The notes under the pieces were generated by a model that saw nothing but the letters and a program-made list of their open reading frames with translations, was not told the DNA's origin and made no database searches. A DNA stretch of 64,000 nucleotides, from assembly GCF_014596945.1 (NCBI RefSeq), contig NZ_JACVXB010000001.1, forward strand, positions 742,314 through 806,313, in the 5' to 3' direction. This DNA comes from Aestuariibaculum sediminum. GTDB lineage: Bacteria; Bacteroidota; Bacteroidia; Flavobacteriales; Flavobacteriaceae. This document shows positions 36,394-45,316 of this stretch, piece by piece (the first letter of the stretch is position 1; every line of letters starts with the position of its first letter). Both the position numbers and the translations under genes were made by a program.

Positions 36394-37435
36394 AATCCGA
36401 TTTATCAGTTAGAAAAAAGACTCTGTAAGGGATATTTGGATCTTTATGTGGATTTAACTTTCCCATTATTAACGTAAAGACAAAAAAACAAAAACATAAA
36501 AGATATACCATAGGCTTTAATACTTTTCTTTCTTTTACAAGAATTATAATTTCAGGAAATAAGAGAATAAAAAACACCATAAAATACAATGCCCCTCTAA
36601 ATCCTGCATGACCATAAGGTGCTAAACTAGACCAAATGAACAATCCGATAAAAAAAGTATTTAAATAAAATCTATAATTGTAATCGTTTTGTTTCTTGTC
36701 TACAAAGAACAATATAAATAAACCGATTACTTGAAAAGCTAATAAAATTTTATCTCCTCCCACTCCTATATTTTGATCTAAATAAGGCAAATAATAAGGA
36801 AACAGACTCTTTACTAAAATATAAATTAATTGAGATGAGAAGAAACCACTTATATAAATAATCAAAAAATGAACATTTTTAAATTTTATATTATAAACCC
36901 AGTATAAAATTATTGCTACTATTGCAGATTTGTGAAATAAAAATGCAATGAAGATACAAGATAAAAATTTAAATAAAACTCTAGACCTTATATATTTGAA
37001 ACTATAAAAAACAATGGATAAGGCCACATATTGCCTAATAATTGACAAGGAATTAAAAAAGAAAATTGGAAAAGACAAAAAAACTAAAGTTGAAATAACA
37101 TAATCAGAACTATATTCTTTAATCGACCTATAGGTTAAATAGATAATTATAAAAGATGTTATTATAAAAAATAATTGATAAAAGCCTATATCATGAGAAA
37201 AAACAACTAAAGACCTACTCAAAAACTCCAATCTATTAAGCTGATCTTCAATAAACTTATAATCTCCTTTTATCCATCCATAATACAAAGGGAAATCGTA
37301 GCCTACATCAAATCTGAAAGCTGAAAACAAAAAAACTAAACTATAACAATAATTAAAATATTTAAGCTTGAAACTTCTATTATAATTAATTAAAAAACAA
37401 AATATTATAAAATAAAATAATATATATAAAATCAT
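36374..37435 (-). CDS. EpsG family membrane protein (probable polysaccharide polymerase, Wzy-like)
   Basis: The 353-residue protein has about ten membrane helices and the EpsG signature AFRFDVGYDFPLYYGWIKG near residue 40, with a conserved RQYVALSIVFYSF helix later. EpsG proteins are thought to polymerise repeat units on the periplasmic face. The gene is very A/T-rich. It lies between an acetyltransferase and a GT2. It is the best candidate for the locus polymerase. Confidence 0.85.
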   Translation of the reverse strand: MILYILFYFIIFCFLINYNRSFKLKYFNYCYSLVFLFSAFRFDVGYDFPLYYGWIKGDYKFIEDQLNRLEFLSRSLVVFSHDIGFYQLFFIITSFIIIYLTYRSIKEYSSDYVISTLVFLSFPIFFFNSLSIIRQYVALSIVFYSFKYIRSRVLFKFLSCIFIAFLFHKSAIVAIILYWVYNIKFKNVHFLIIYISGFFSSQLIYILVKSLFPYYLPYLDQNIGVGGDKILLAFQVIGLFILFFVDKKQNDYNYRFYLNTFFIGLFIWSSLAPYGHAGFRGALYFMVFFILLFPEIIILVKERKVLKPMVYLLCFCFFVFTLIMGKLNPHKDPNIPYRVFFLTDKSDFESVKE

Positions 37436-37449
37436 AAAGCAAAGAGTAG

Positions 37450-38133
37450 TTATTGTACTTTTAATTTTAAAATTTTAATATCATTAAAATATCTAGAATA
37501 TTTTTTAATCCATTCTTCACCTTTATTCCACCACTTAAAATTGATTAAAAACTCTATATCAGATGATTCAAATCTAAACTTCAATATCCTTGCAGGCACT
37601 CCTGTTACGATTGCATATGGTTCAACATCTTTTACAACTAATGCATTAGAAGCGATTATAGCACCATCTCCAATTGTAACACCTTCCATAATAGAAACCC
37701 CATCCCCTATCCAAACATCATTCCCTATTAAAATTAGATATTTACCATTTTCATCCAATGGTTTTTCAAACTCATCAAATAATTGCTCCTTAACATAGGT
37801 AAAGCCTAGTTGTTTTCTTAAGGAAAAAAATGCTGGATGAGTGGATACAAAATTGGATGTAGGGTGCTTTCCGATTACACATTTAACATTTGATCCAATT
37901 GAGCAATACCTTCCTATTTTTGTACTTTTAAATGATGAATTCTCACCTATATAAGAAGCGAAACCTAAATATGAAGATATAAAACGACTATTTTTTGAAA
38001 GTAAATTTCGCCCTTCAAAAAAGGCTCTTTTATCAATTTCTGAATTTCTACCAAATATTGTTTTTTTTTTGTGTGCTATTTTAATTTTTAATAAATAAAT
38101 ATAAAACCACTTTAAATAAAATCTTAGAAACAT
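37450..38133 (-). CDS. CatB-related O-acetyltransferase with an A10 tract
   Basis: Hexapeptide beta-helix repeats (SRFISSYLGFASYIGENSSF, IGNDVWIGDGVSIMEGVTIG) and a loop with GKHPTSNFVSTHPAFFS carrying the catalytic His identify the xenobiotic/CatB acetyltransferase group; the end ILKFRF fits the family. It has 227 residues. Ten A residues on the coding strand (plus 38061-38070) encode Lys residues near position 22, early enough that a slip would abolish the protein. It probably O-acetylates a sugar of the glycan. Confidence 0.87.
   Translation of the reverse strand: MFLRFYLKWFYIYLLKIKIAHKKKTIFGRNSEIDKRAFFEGRNLLSKNSRFISSYLGFASYIGENSSFKSTKIGRYCSIGSNVKCVIGKHPTSNFVSTHPAFFSLRKQLGFTYVKEQLFDEFEKPLDENGKYLILIGNDVWIGDGVSIMEGVTIGDGAIIASNALVVKDVEPYAIVTGVPARILKFRFESSDIEFLINFKWWNKGEEWIKKYSRYFNDIKILKLKVQ
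38061..38070. repeat. Homopolymer T10/A10 tract in the CatB-like acetyltransferase gene
   Basis: Ten T residues on the plus strand (A10 on the coding strand) about 65 bases into the acetyltransferase gene. Candidate slippage site; A/T runs are commoner than G/C runs in this genome, so weaker than the G8 tract. Confidence 0.55.
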
Positions 38134-38144
38134 TTAAACAATTT

Positions 38145-39014
38145 TTAACGATAAACTTTTAATATTTTTCCTAATAACATTGAGCATAGTACATAAAATA
38201 AGTTAAAAAAATATCTTTTTAAAAGGTAATATACTGATGTTTTATCTTTTAAAATTAATCTAGTTAATAATGAAAAATACACTATTCTTCCTAATATTAA
38301 TTTAGAATAAAAACTAAACCCTTTAAATGTTGCATAATAACTAAACTCTTTAAATAAAGGTCGCCAATTAACAGATAAATCACTGCTAGTTGTATTGTAT
38401 ACAAAAATTGGGATAGGAGTATAAACTATTTTAAAACCCTCAATAAATCTCAAATTAAATTCCATATCTTCAAAATAAGATATCTTAGAATTAAAATATC
38501 CTATTTTATTAAATATTGATTTGCTTAATAAGGTATTTCCAGTTCTTGGAAACACCTTATTCAACCAAATTTTTTTTGGATTATTATTCACAACACCTTC
38601 AAACCTTTCCTTACATTGAAGTAAAAGACCATTAGACTTCAAGGTGCAAAAATTACCAGTATAAACTAATTTGCCCGGAAACTTTTTTTTTAAATTCATA
38701 AGGGTTTCTAATGCTACCTTATATAACATATCATCTGCATCTAACAAAAATATCCATTTCCCATTTGACCTTTTTATTCCAAAGTTTCTGGCATCTGATA
38801 CACCTCCGTTCAATTTTTCTAATATCGTAATACGGTCATCTTTAATTTTCTTTACCAGCTCTAAACTTTTATCAGAAGATCCATCATCAACAATAATTAA
38901 TTCAAAATTTGTAAAAGTCTGCTTCAAAACTGAAGAAATAGTTTCTAAAATAAACTGTTCTTTATTATATAAAGGAATAATAACTGATATTTCTGGGTTT
39001 TCACTTTTTTTCAT
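38145..39014 (-). CDS. Glycosyltransferase family 2
   Basis: A 289-residue GT-A enzyme: ISVIIPLYNKEQFILETISS at the start, FLLDADDMLYKVALETL for the DxD region and SYFEDMEFNLRFIEG for the distal acidic motif. The C-terminal 60 residues are hydrophobic and basic, suggesting membrane association. The ATG abuts the pyruvyl transferase stop. Donor and acceptor are unknown. Confidence 0.9.
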   Translation of the reverse strand: MKKSENPEISVIIPLYNKEQFILETISSVLKQTFTNFELIIVDDGSSDKSLELVKKIKDDRITILEKLNGGVSDARNFGIKRSNGKWIFLLDADDMLYKVALETLMNLKKKFPGKLVYTGNFCTLKSNGLLLQCKERFEGVVNNNPKKIWLNKVFPRTGNTLLSKSIFNKIGYFNSKISYFEDMEFNLRFIEGFKIVYTPIPIFVYNTTSSDLSVNWRPLFKEFSYYATFKGFSFYSKLILGRIVYFSLLTRLILKDKTSVYYLLKRYFFNLFYVLCSMLLGKILKVYR

Positions 39015-40148
39015 TTATAAATTATCCCTTAAAAATGCAAAAGAATCCGCTTTTAATTTCTCTAACTTTTTATTAACACTGTTCCAGTCAATATTATTAT
39101 TAAGTTCTTCCTGTCTTAACTCTTCAGAAGAATATATTAATCGATCTTCCAAATCAAGTTTTGATAATATAGATGTAAATCTTGTCATGCCTCTTCTGGC
39201 ATTTCCATAAATTACAAATGGCTTGTTAAAAATAATTGAGTATAAACAAGCATGGAAGGAATCGGCAATAACAAAATCGGCATCATAAAATCCTATTACC
39301 CAATCTTCGACTGGTGGGGCTACTCTATCTTTTAATGATGCCTTTTTATCGTAAGTTTTATTATTATTTACTTTAAATGTAGATAAGTTTAAAGTACTGG
39401 AAATACTATCAATTGTAATCTTTATATCGGGAGTTTCATCTAAAATATAAATTAAAATACCTCCTTTTGGTTTATAGGTAGATTTATTAATGTTTACTAA
39501 ATTTAAGTAGTCTTTAACATCTAAAAGCATTGTCGGATCTAAAACATGAGTAGCGTTAACCTTAAAATGTTCCTTACACAATTCTAGTCCAGAATTTTCT
39601 CTTACTGATACGGCATTAAATAATTGAATATATCGTTTGCATTTTTCTGTTTGCTCTTCAGAATAATTCCAATCATTAGAGCCAAAAGAAGCAGCATAAG
39701 ACATTCGTTTTAACTGTTTATCTTTAACAAAACCGAAAAAATAATCTTCTATTTTTGTAACATATTGAGGCCTCCAGACTTGGTCACTTCCTACAATAAA
39801 GGCATCAAAATTATAGCTAATAATTTTAGAAGATAATGCCTTTGGAGTATAAAAAGCTTTGGTTTGTGGCTGAATATGTTCATTTATAAATCGTTGTGTA
39901 TTACTCCTAATGAACTCCTCTTCTTTAAACGGAGAGATTTTAACATCTTTTTTTAAAAAATACTTTAAAATATACCTTTTTAAATAAGATAAGACCAACC
40001 TAACCTTAGATTTTTTATTTCTATAATTAATCAACCAAGCATCATGCCCCATTTCCTTTAGTACAAATAATAAAGCATACGCCTGCAACAACCCTCCATA
40101 GTTACTATGTAAAGGCAGAGTTAAAATTCCTATTTTTAATTTTTTCAT
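39015..40148 (-). CDS. Polysaccharide pyruvyl transferase family protein
   Basis: The N-terminus IGILTLPLHSNYGGLLQAYA and the central FIVGSDQVWRP and VIADSFHACLYSIIFNKPFV segments define the pyruvyl transferase (CsaB/WcaK) family. These GT-B-like enzymes add a ketal-linked pyruvate from phosphoenolpyruvate to a sugar, giving a negative charge. At 377 residues the length is normal. Twenty-seven bases separate it from the MenD-like gene upstream. Pyruvylation of the repeat unit is the simplest reading; some family members have other acceptors. Confidence 0.87.
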   Translation of the reverse strand: MKKLKIGILTLPLHSNYGGLLQAYALLFVLKEMGHDAWLINYRNKKSKVRLVLSYLKRYILKYFLKKDVKISPFKEEEFIRSNTQRFINEHIQPQTKAFYTPKALSSKIISYNFDAFIVGSDQVWRPQYVTKIEDYFFGFVKDKQLKRMSYAASFGSNDWNYSEEQTEKCKRYIQLFNAVSVRENSGLELCKEHFKVNATHVLDPTMLLDVKDYLNLVNINKSTYKPKGGILIYILDETPDIKITIDSISSTLNLSTFKVNNNKTYDKKASLKDRVAPPVEDWVIGFYDADFVIADSFHACLYSIIFNKPFVIYGNARRGMTRFTSILSKLDLEDRLIYSSEELRQEELNNNIDWNSVNKKLEKLKADSFAFLRDNL

Positions 40149-40175
40149 AATTTCTTTTGCCTCTAAGCAAAACTG

Positions 40176-41918
40176 CTATTTTCTCAGTACGTTTTTTAGG
40201 GTCTTCAGTCTTTCTTCTCCCAATACCTGTTTTGCTATTTTTTTTATAGATTGAGATGAGTTTTTCTCAATGTTAACCATTAACTCCAAAGCTTCACTTT
40301 CTTTGTCACTATCGGTAAAAACTTCAAATAACATAGGTTTATCTGTAATATTCGGTTCCAAAAACCTTTTGTAGATCTCATTAAAATCTTCTTTACTTGA
40401 AGCTGTTAAATACTCAAAACCTAAATTTTCTGCATAATTCTTTACTAGAACTTCAGATTTGTTTCCAAAATGACCAGCTGCCGCAATAAACTTATCCGCT
40501 TGCTGTCCAAAATGTGCCGCCTTATGATTAAAATGTCTAAATTCAGTACCTTTACCGTTATTAATCAAAAGTATTCTTATATTACTACCTAAATTATAAT
40601 TCCCAATAGCATTCATATCATAGAAAAAAGCTAAATCCCCTACAACACCGTAAAATAATTTATTACTGTTTGCTAATGAAGCACCTAATAAGGTAGAAAC
40701 ATTACCATCAATCCCAAATCCTCCTACAGATGATGTTGAATTAATACTATTAGGTATCTCAAAAAAATTCCAAGATCGTAAACTATTTAAAATTCCAAAA
40801 TGAATACTAGAGTTCTCTGGTAAATATTTAGCCATTTTAGATGCCACCCATATATTGGAAAATGGAATTTCTGGGAGTTTACTATACAAACTATCCAAAT
40901 GATTTTTACATGCTAGATAAAAGTCATTTCGAGGCTGATAATCAATATTTATATACTTCTTGAAAAACGTTTGTTCTGGCATTTCAAATACATACCTTAA
41001 TTTACCAAAAGTATCTCTAATTTCGCCGTCTTCACTTACACGCCAAACTTCTTTTCCTGAAATTTGTATATTAAAATAATCTCCTGAAACTTCGCCAATA
41101 TGTATTAATATATCCGGATTAAAAGCTAAAGTATCTCTTAATTGCTGAGAAGCCGCTAATGAATATTGTAATCTGTACTTACCTTTATATCCGCTTGTAT
41201 GATCACAAAAAACAGCTGAATTATTAGCTGCACAAAAATCATCTAAAATTCTTGTTTCTTCCTGATTCATATCTTTATGTGCTCCAACAAATACTGCTAT
41301 TTTACCCTTTCTCAATATTGGAATTTGATCATTAAATCTAATTCGATTAATAACTCTAAAATCGGGCAACACTTGAGTGTTATATTCTTGATTGTAAGTT
41401 GTTTGAAAATTTAAATGAACAGGCCCTCCTCCTTGCCTATTTAATTCTAATATTGCTTTATTAATTTTAATTTCGCAATCATTTAAATCAGAATCATCTT
41501 TTATAATAGGTAAAGTTAAACTAAGTTTACAAACATCGTTTGGCAAAACTCCTCTATCAATCACTTGAGCTGTAAGATGGGATACCTTTGAAATTTCTGG
41601 TGTTGCAGTGATAGAAAGTATAGGAAGTTTCCTGTAATACGCCTCCGTCAATCCTGGTAAATAATTTCTTGAAGCAGTTGCTCCTGTGCAACATATTACT
41701 ACGGGTTCATTTGATTCTCCGGATAATCCACACGCCATATAGGCTGCAGAACGCTCATCAACAGCCGAATACATTTCAAAGTAATTATCACTTTGCATAC
41801 TTGCTACTATTGTCATATTTGTAGTACCAGGAGAAGCTATAACCTTCCGTATTCTATGCTTTTTTAATAGAGCTATTACTACTTGTGCACTTTTTTCATT
41901 TGAATAAAATTTTTCCAT
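40176..41918 (-). CDS. MenD-like thiamine diphosphate-dependent enzyme of unknown substrate
   Basis: The 580-residue protein has the three-domain ThDP layout. The cofactor-activating Glu is at residue 55 (AVDERSAAYMACG), the same number as in E. coli MenD. GGFGIDGNVSTLLG (about 399-413) and GDLAFFYDMNAI with LINNG (427-455) match the MenD diphosphate/Mg site. But MenD substrate residues are changed: PGSRS reads PGTTN, the Arg in TADRPPEL is missing (TATPEIS), and NRGxxGIDG reads SVGGFGIDG. It is therefore unlikely to make SEPHCHC for menaquinone. It lies in the glycan locus, 15 bases from an atypical SDR. Inferred role: decarboxylating a 2-oxo acid and adding the fragment to a sugar or related acceptor. 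Confidence 0.8.
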   Translation of the reverse strand: MEKFYSNEKSAQVVIALLKKHRIRKVIASPGTTNMTIVASMQSDNYFEMYSAVDERSAAYMACGLSGESNEPVVICCTGATASRNYLPGLTEAYYRKLPILSITATPEISKVSHLTAQVIDRGVLPNDVCKLSLTLPIIKDDSDLNDCEIKINKAILELNRQGGGPVHLNFQTTYNQEYNTQVLPDFRVINRIRFNDQIPILRKGKIAVFVGAHKDMNQEETRILDDFCAANNSAVFCDHTSGYKGKYRLQYSLAASQQLRDTLAFNPDILIHIGEVSGDYFNIQISGKEVWRVSEDGEIRDTFGKLRYVFEMPEQTFFKKYINIDYQPRNDFYLACKNHLDSLYSKLPEIPFSNIWVASKMAKYLPENSSIHFGILNSLRSWNFFEIPNSINSTSSVGGFGIDGNVSTLLGASLANSNKLFYGVVGDLAFFYDMNAIGNYNLGSNIRILLINNGKGTEFRHFNHKAAHFGQQADKFIAAAGHFGNKSEVLVKNYAENLGFEYLTASSKEDFNEIYKRFLEPNITDKPMLFEVFTDSDKESEALELMVNIEKNSSQSIKKIAKQVLGEERLKTLKNVLRK

Positions 41919-41933
41919 ATTCTATTTTAAGAA

Positions 41934-42989
41934 TTATTTAATATATCTATTTAAAATATAAGATAGCTTTGGCTTTATTCCTTTTATTTCCTTTAGTGAA
42001 GTATGTTCGTTACTAAACTTATCTTTTAAGGCCTCTAATCTCCAATTTATGCTTAAAAATTCTGGTTTTTTTAAAAACAACTCCAAACAACTTCTTAATC
42101 CTTCCTTTAGTTCAATATAATTATGGTCTCCTAATAATTTGGTAATTTTAGAGTTATCAAACCTTCTATCATAACATCTATCATATTTAACTTGATAATT
42201 ATTTTTAACTAGTTCTATAAATTTATTAGACTCTAACAAATATACTTTTGGCAAATATCCTAATTTTTCTTCTAGTATCTCCAAATAGATATTTAAAACC
42301 TCTCCCCATGAATAAGATGTCCCTGTTGTAATATTATAAGTCTCGCCCAATGCTTTTTTATTTCCTAAAATAGCAAGAATTCCTTTGGAAACATCTAACC
42401 CATGAGTCATAGTTGTTAGCTTATCACAGAGTTCTTTTGAAAAAACTATAGCCCTTCCTTTTAATACTCTATAGAGCCACTCTTCTTTTTCTAAAACCCC
42501 AAGCTGAAAACGGTTTTCGCTGTAAGTTATGTAAGGCCTTATAATTGTCCAGTTATTACTTTCTGATGTTTTTAAAACATCTTCTTGTTTTGCTTTTATT
42601 AACGAATACTCATCTGTACTTAAAAACTCTTTATCTTCTAAACTATCTAATAACCTTAAAGAAGTTTCTGTAAGAGGTGTTTTTGAATTATTAAATACTC
42701 TAGCCGAACTCAAATACACGTACTGAGCAGTACTATCTAAAAAAAGACTTATTCGCTCGTTAAATTCTAATGAAGAATAAACCATAAAATCAACAATAAC
42801 ATCCCAATTATTACCTAATAATTCTTTAACAAAAGACACATCTTTAGCATCTCCTTTAACATAGGTTATGTTTTTATAACTAATCTTGTCCCTACGGCTT
42901 GTAACTACAACTTGATGATTTAGGCTCTTCAATTGTTTAACTAAAAAAACTCCCATAGCACCAGTTCCTCCTAAAATTAAAATTTTCAT
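41934..42989 (-). CDS. Atypical NAD-dependent epimerase/dehydratase (SDR)
   Basis: The protein begins MKILILGGTGAMGVFLVKQL, a Rossmann loop GGTGxxG as in atypical SDRs. YLSSARVFNNS supplies the Ser; a Tyr-x-x-x-Lys pair may be DEYSLIKAKQ. The 351-residue protein acts on an unknown substrate. It overlaps Wzx by 4 bases and lies 15 bases before the MenD-like gene, so the two enzymes are co-transcribed and probably act in one pathway. It could also be a sugar reductase. Confidence 0.8.
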   Translation of the reverse strand: MKILILGGTGAMGVFLVKQLKSLNHQVVVTSRRDKISYKNITYVKGDAKDVSFVKELLGNNWDVIVDFMVYSSLEFNERISLFLDSTAQYVYLSSARVFNNSKTPLTETSLRLLDSLEDKEFLSTDEYSLIKAKQEDVLKTSESNNWTIIRPYITYSENRFQLGVLEKEEWLYRVLKGRAIVFSKELCDKLTTMTHGLDVSKGILAILGNKKALGETYNITTGTSYSWGEVLNIYLEILEEKLGYLPKVYLLESNKFIELVKNNYQVKYDRCYDRRFDNSKITKLLGDHNYIELKEGLRSCLELFLKKPEFLSINWRLEALKDKFSNEHTSLKEIKGIKPKLSYILNRYIK

Positions 42990-44566
42990 TTTTTAAATGC
43001 TTTTCTAATTATTATAATTTTATCAGAAACAATATTACGCACCTTGTTTCGCATATGTTTATCCATACCAATAAAGTACATACTTACCGATGAAAAAAGA
43101 ACACTTAAAACCACTAACAAAAATTTAAGTATTAATTTATCTTCAATAAATAATTTAAAGAATGGCAGTAACGGAATTAAAGAACATAGCATTACACCTA
43201 TAACAGGAACCATTACCTGCTTTAAATATTTACCAATTTGTAATTCGATTAAATATTTTAAAATTATTAATCGAATTATAAACATAAGTATATTAGCTAA
43301 GATGGCAACCAACAAAGTATAATAAGCATCAAATCCAGACTTAAATAAAATCCAAGAAACAAAAAATATCAATATTTGTATTGTTCCTAAAACTAATTCA
43401 TAAATTTTCATCTTTCCTGGAGCCCTAGCTGCTGTTGTCAAAGGGTATCCTATGGCCATTATTAATACTTCTACAAGAGATAATCTACAAAATAGAACAG
43501 TCTGCTCAGGAACCTCTTTTAACCAAAGCATTAAAATTGTATCCATTGTTAAAAACAATGGTAAAGCGAAAACCCATATTAGAAAAAACGTAAAGCGTGA
43601 ACCTTTAAAAATTAAGGTAAACATTTCTTCTTTTTTCTCTGCAGCAAATGCTTTAATAATTGGAGGATAAAGGCTCATATTAAAATTTGCTGAGAATAAA
43701 CCTACTTGGGTAGTTATATTTGTTGCTATCGCCATAGCTGCAACTACAATAGGGTTGAAGGTTTGGTTTAATAAAATAATAATACCTTGCCTTCTAAAAA
43801 CTGCACTTAATTGTCCAAATAGAGTCCAACCTGTAAAATTTATTAAATTTTTAAACAGCCCTAAATCCCAATAAAACTTTTTAAATTGGCACTCTTCATA
43901 TTTTTTTATACACACACTAAGGTAAATACTAAAGTTTATAATAGCTACAACAAATAAAAGTAATCCGTACAACTCTAATTTATCCCAAGGTAAATACATC
44001 AATAAAACAACAACACCTAGTTTCATTAAAACTTCTACAATAGAAATATATGCATAAATTTTCATGTCTTCATGAGCAATTATAATTGCCATAAAAGGTG
44101 TATTCAATACCGACATGATGAAAGTAAAAATAGAATAATGAAACAGTAATATAGCAGAATCAAACCTATAAGATGGTATTTTTAATTTTTCGGAAACATA
44201 CCACAAGCCTATTGATTCTAAGAGTAAAAAAGCAATTACACCAATAGAAACATAAACCACTAAATTAACAGAAAAAGTTTGTTTTAATTTAACGCCATCG
44301 TTACGCCCAATTTCAAAAGAAAAAAAACGCTGAGTTGCAGAAGCCATTGTTCCCTTTAAAAAAACAAATAATAAAACAACACCCCCCACTACAGAATAAA
44401 TCCCATAATCTTCAGGACCTAATACATTTAATACGACTCTAACCGTATATAGACTGACAAATAGAATTAATATTTGCCTTATATATAACATTATAGTATT
44501 TTTGGCTATACTGTTGGTTTTGATTCTCTTTGCCAATGATTTGTTTAAATTAACTTTTCCGTTCAA
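42986..44566 (-). CDS. Polysaccharide flippase Wzx (MATE/MOP superfamily)
   Basis: The 526-residue protein has about 12-14 membrane helices. KNTIMLYIRQILILFVSLYT and GPEDYGIYSVVGGVVLLFVF near the start are typical Wzx segments, as is NFTGWTLFGQLSAVFRRQG. It should flip the finished undecaprenyl-linked repeat unit to the periplasm. It is distinct from the flippase at 4550-6010. A G6 run on the coding strand (near 44382) lies in the VVGGVV segment. Overlap with the SDR gene is 4 bases. Confidence 0.9.
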   Translation of the reverse strand: MNGKVNLNKSLAKRIKTNSIAKNTIMLYIRQILILFVSLYTVRVVLNVLGPEDYGIYSVVGGVVLLFVFLKGTMASATQRFFSFEIGRNDGVKLKQTFSVNLVVYVSIGVIAFLLLESIGLWYVSEKLKIPSYRFDSAILLFHYSIFTFIMSVLNTPFMAIIIAHEDMKIYAYISIVEVLMKLGVVVLLMYLPWDKLELYGLLLFVVAIINFSIYLSVCIKKYEECQFKKFYWDLGLFKNLINFTGWTLFGQLSAVFRRQGIIILLNQTFNPIVVAAMAIATNITTQVGLFSANFNMSLYPPIIKAFAAEKKEEMFTLIFKGSRFTFFLIWVFALPLFLTMDTILMLWLKEVPEQTVLFCRLSLVEVLIMAIGYPLTTAARAPGKMKIYELVLGTIQILIFFVSWILFKSGFDAYYTLLVAILANILMFIIRLIILKYLIELQIGKYLKQVMVPVIGVMLCSLIPLLPFFKLFIEDKLILKFLLVVLSVLFSSVSMYFIGMDKHMRNKVRNIVSDKIIIIRKAFKK

Positions 44567-44583
44567 CCCCTTTACTAACTAGG

Positions 44584-44652
44584 TTATAAAATTAAAGGAT
44601 TAACCTTCATATGTTCGTGAGCTTCCACAAAATCCTTTAGTTTTCTTTTCAT
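44584..44652 (-). CDS. Possible 22-codon ORF, or remnant of a lost gene
   Basis: In the 102-base gap between Wzx and the acetyltransferase, an ATG at 44652 opens a 22-residue frame, reading KRKLKDFVEAHEHMKVNPLI in its central part, closed by TAA at 44584. The composition looks protein-like rather than random, and could be the tail of a deleted gene. No family is recognised, and chance cannot be ruled out. Confidence 0.25.
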   Translation of the reverse strand: MKRKLKDFVEAHEHMKVNPLIL

Positions 44653-44668
44653 TAAAATCTAACTTAAA

Positions 44669-45316
44669 TTAACACCACTCAACATTACTCTTTAGGACCT
44701 TAGCTGGATATCCACCAATTAAACATTTTTCTTCCTTAAATATTCCTTTAACAACAGAATCACTGGCAATTACACATCCATCTGGAATATATGTCCCTTT
44801 ATAAATTTTAACTCCACAACCAATCCAAACATTATTCCCAATAAATATTTCATTATTTACATCCACTTTTTTTCCCAAGTATCTAATTTCATGAAAATCA
44901 TTATCTAAAAACTGACAATCCCATGAAATAATGCAGTTATCACCAATCGTTAATTTATTTGTAATTATTAATTTAGAATTGGAATTAATGTAGCCATTCG
45001 ATCCAATTTGTACCTCAGCTCCTTTTCCTACATCAATTTTACACCCTCTACCAATAGAATATTTTCCTTTGAATTTTAATTTTCCACTAAGATTTAAAAA
45101 AGTATACTCACCTTTACGGGTAAACCCATTATTATTTAAACCTATTTCTAAAAAATCGTTAGAATACAAATTTTTAACTCCTTTGATTACTACGTTCTTA
45201 TTTACTAAAATTTTTTTTTGGTGAAAAATCTTATAGTAAAAAAAATTCAACAAGATTAAGCAAAAATTAAATTCCTTATATTTTGAAATAAACCTTAACA
45301 AATTTTTGTTATTCAT
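44669..45316 (-). CDS. O-acetyltransferase, left-handed beta-helix, with an A9 tract
   Basis: Hexapeptide repeats ([40 protein letters not shown]) and a [11 protein letters not shown] loop with the probable catalytic His identify the acyltransferase family; GGYPAKVLK ends the helix. I chose ATG 45316, which overlaps fcl by 8 bases; a longer start at 45349 would overlap by 41. Nine A residues on the coding strand (plus 45211-45219) lie near codon 35 and are a possible slippage site. It probably acetylates a sugar of the glycan. Confidence 0.83.
   Translation of the reverse strand: MNNKNLLRFISKYKEFNFCLILLNFFYYKIFHQKKILVNKNVVIKGVKNLYSNDFLEIGLNNNGFTRKGEYTFLNLSGKLKFKGKYSIGRGCKIDVGKGAEVQIGSNGYINSNSKLIITNKLTIGDNCIISWDCQFLDNDFHEIRYLGKKVDVNNEIFIGNNVWIGCGVKIYKGTYIPDGCVIASDSVVKGIFKEEKCLIGGYPAKVLKSNVEWC
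45211..45219. repeat. Homopolymer T9/A9 tract in the acetyltransferase gene
   Basis: Nine T residues on the plus strand (A9 coding strand) about 100 bases into the gene, encoding Lys codons before ILVNKN. Candidate slippage site, moderate support. Confidence 0.5.

Noticed and set aside
40176-41918. Annotation as menaquinone MenD
   Set aside because: Substrate-binding residues are altered and no other men genes are adjacent; the context is a glycan locus.
44382-44387. G6 run in Wzx as a phase-variation tract
   Set aside because: Six residues is too short to be convincing; noted only beside the G8 tract.
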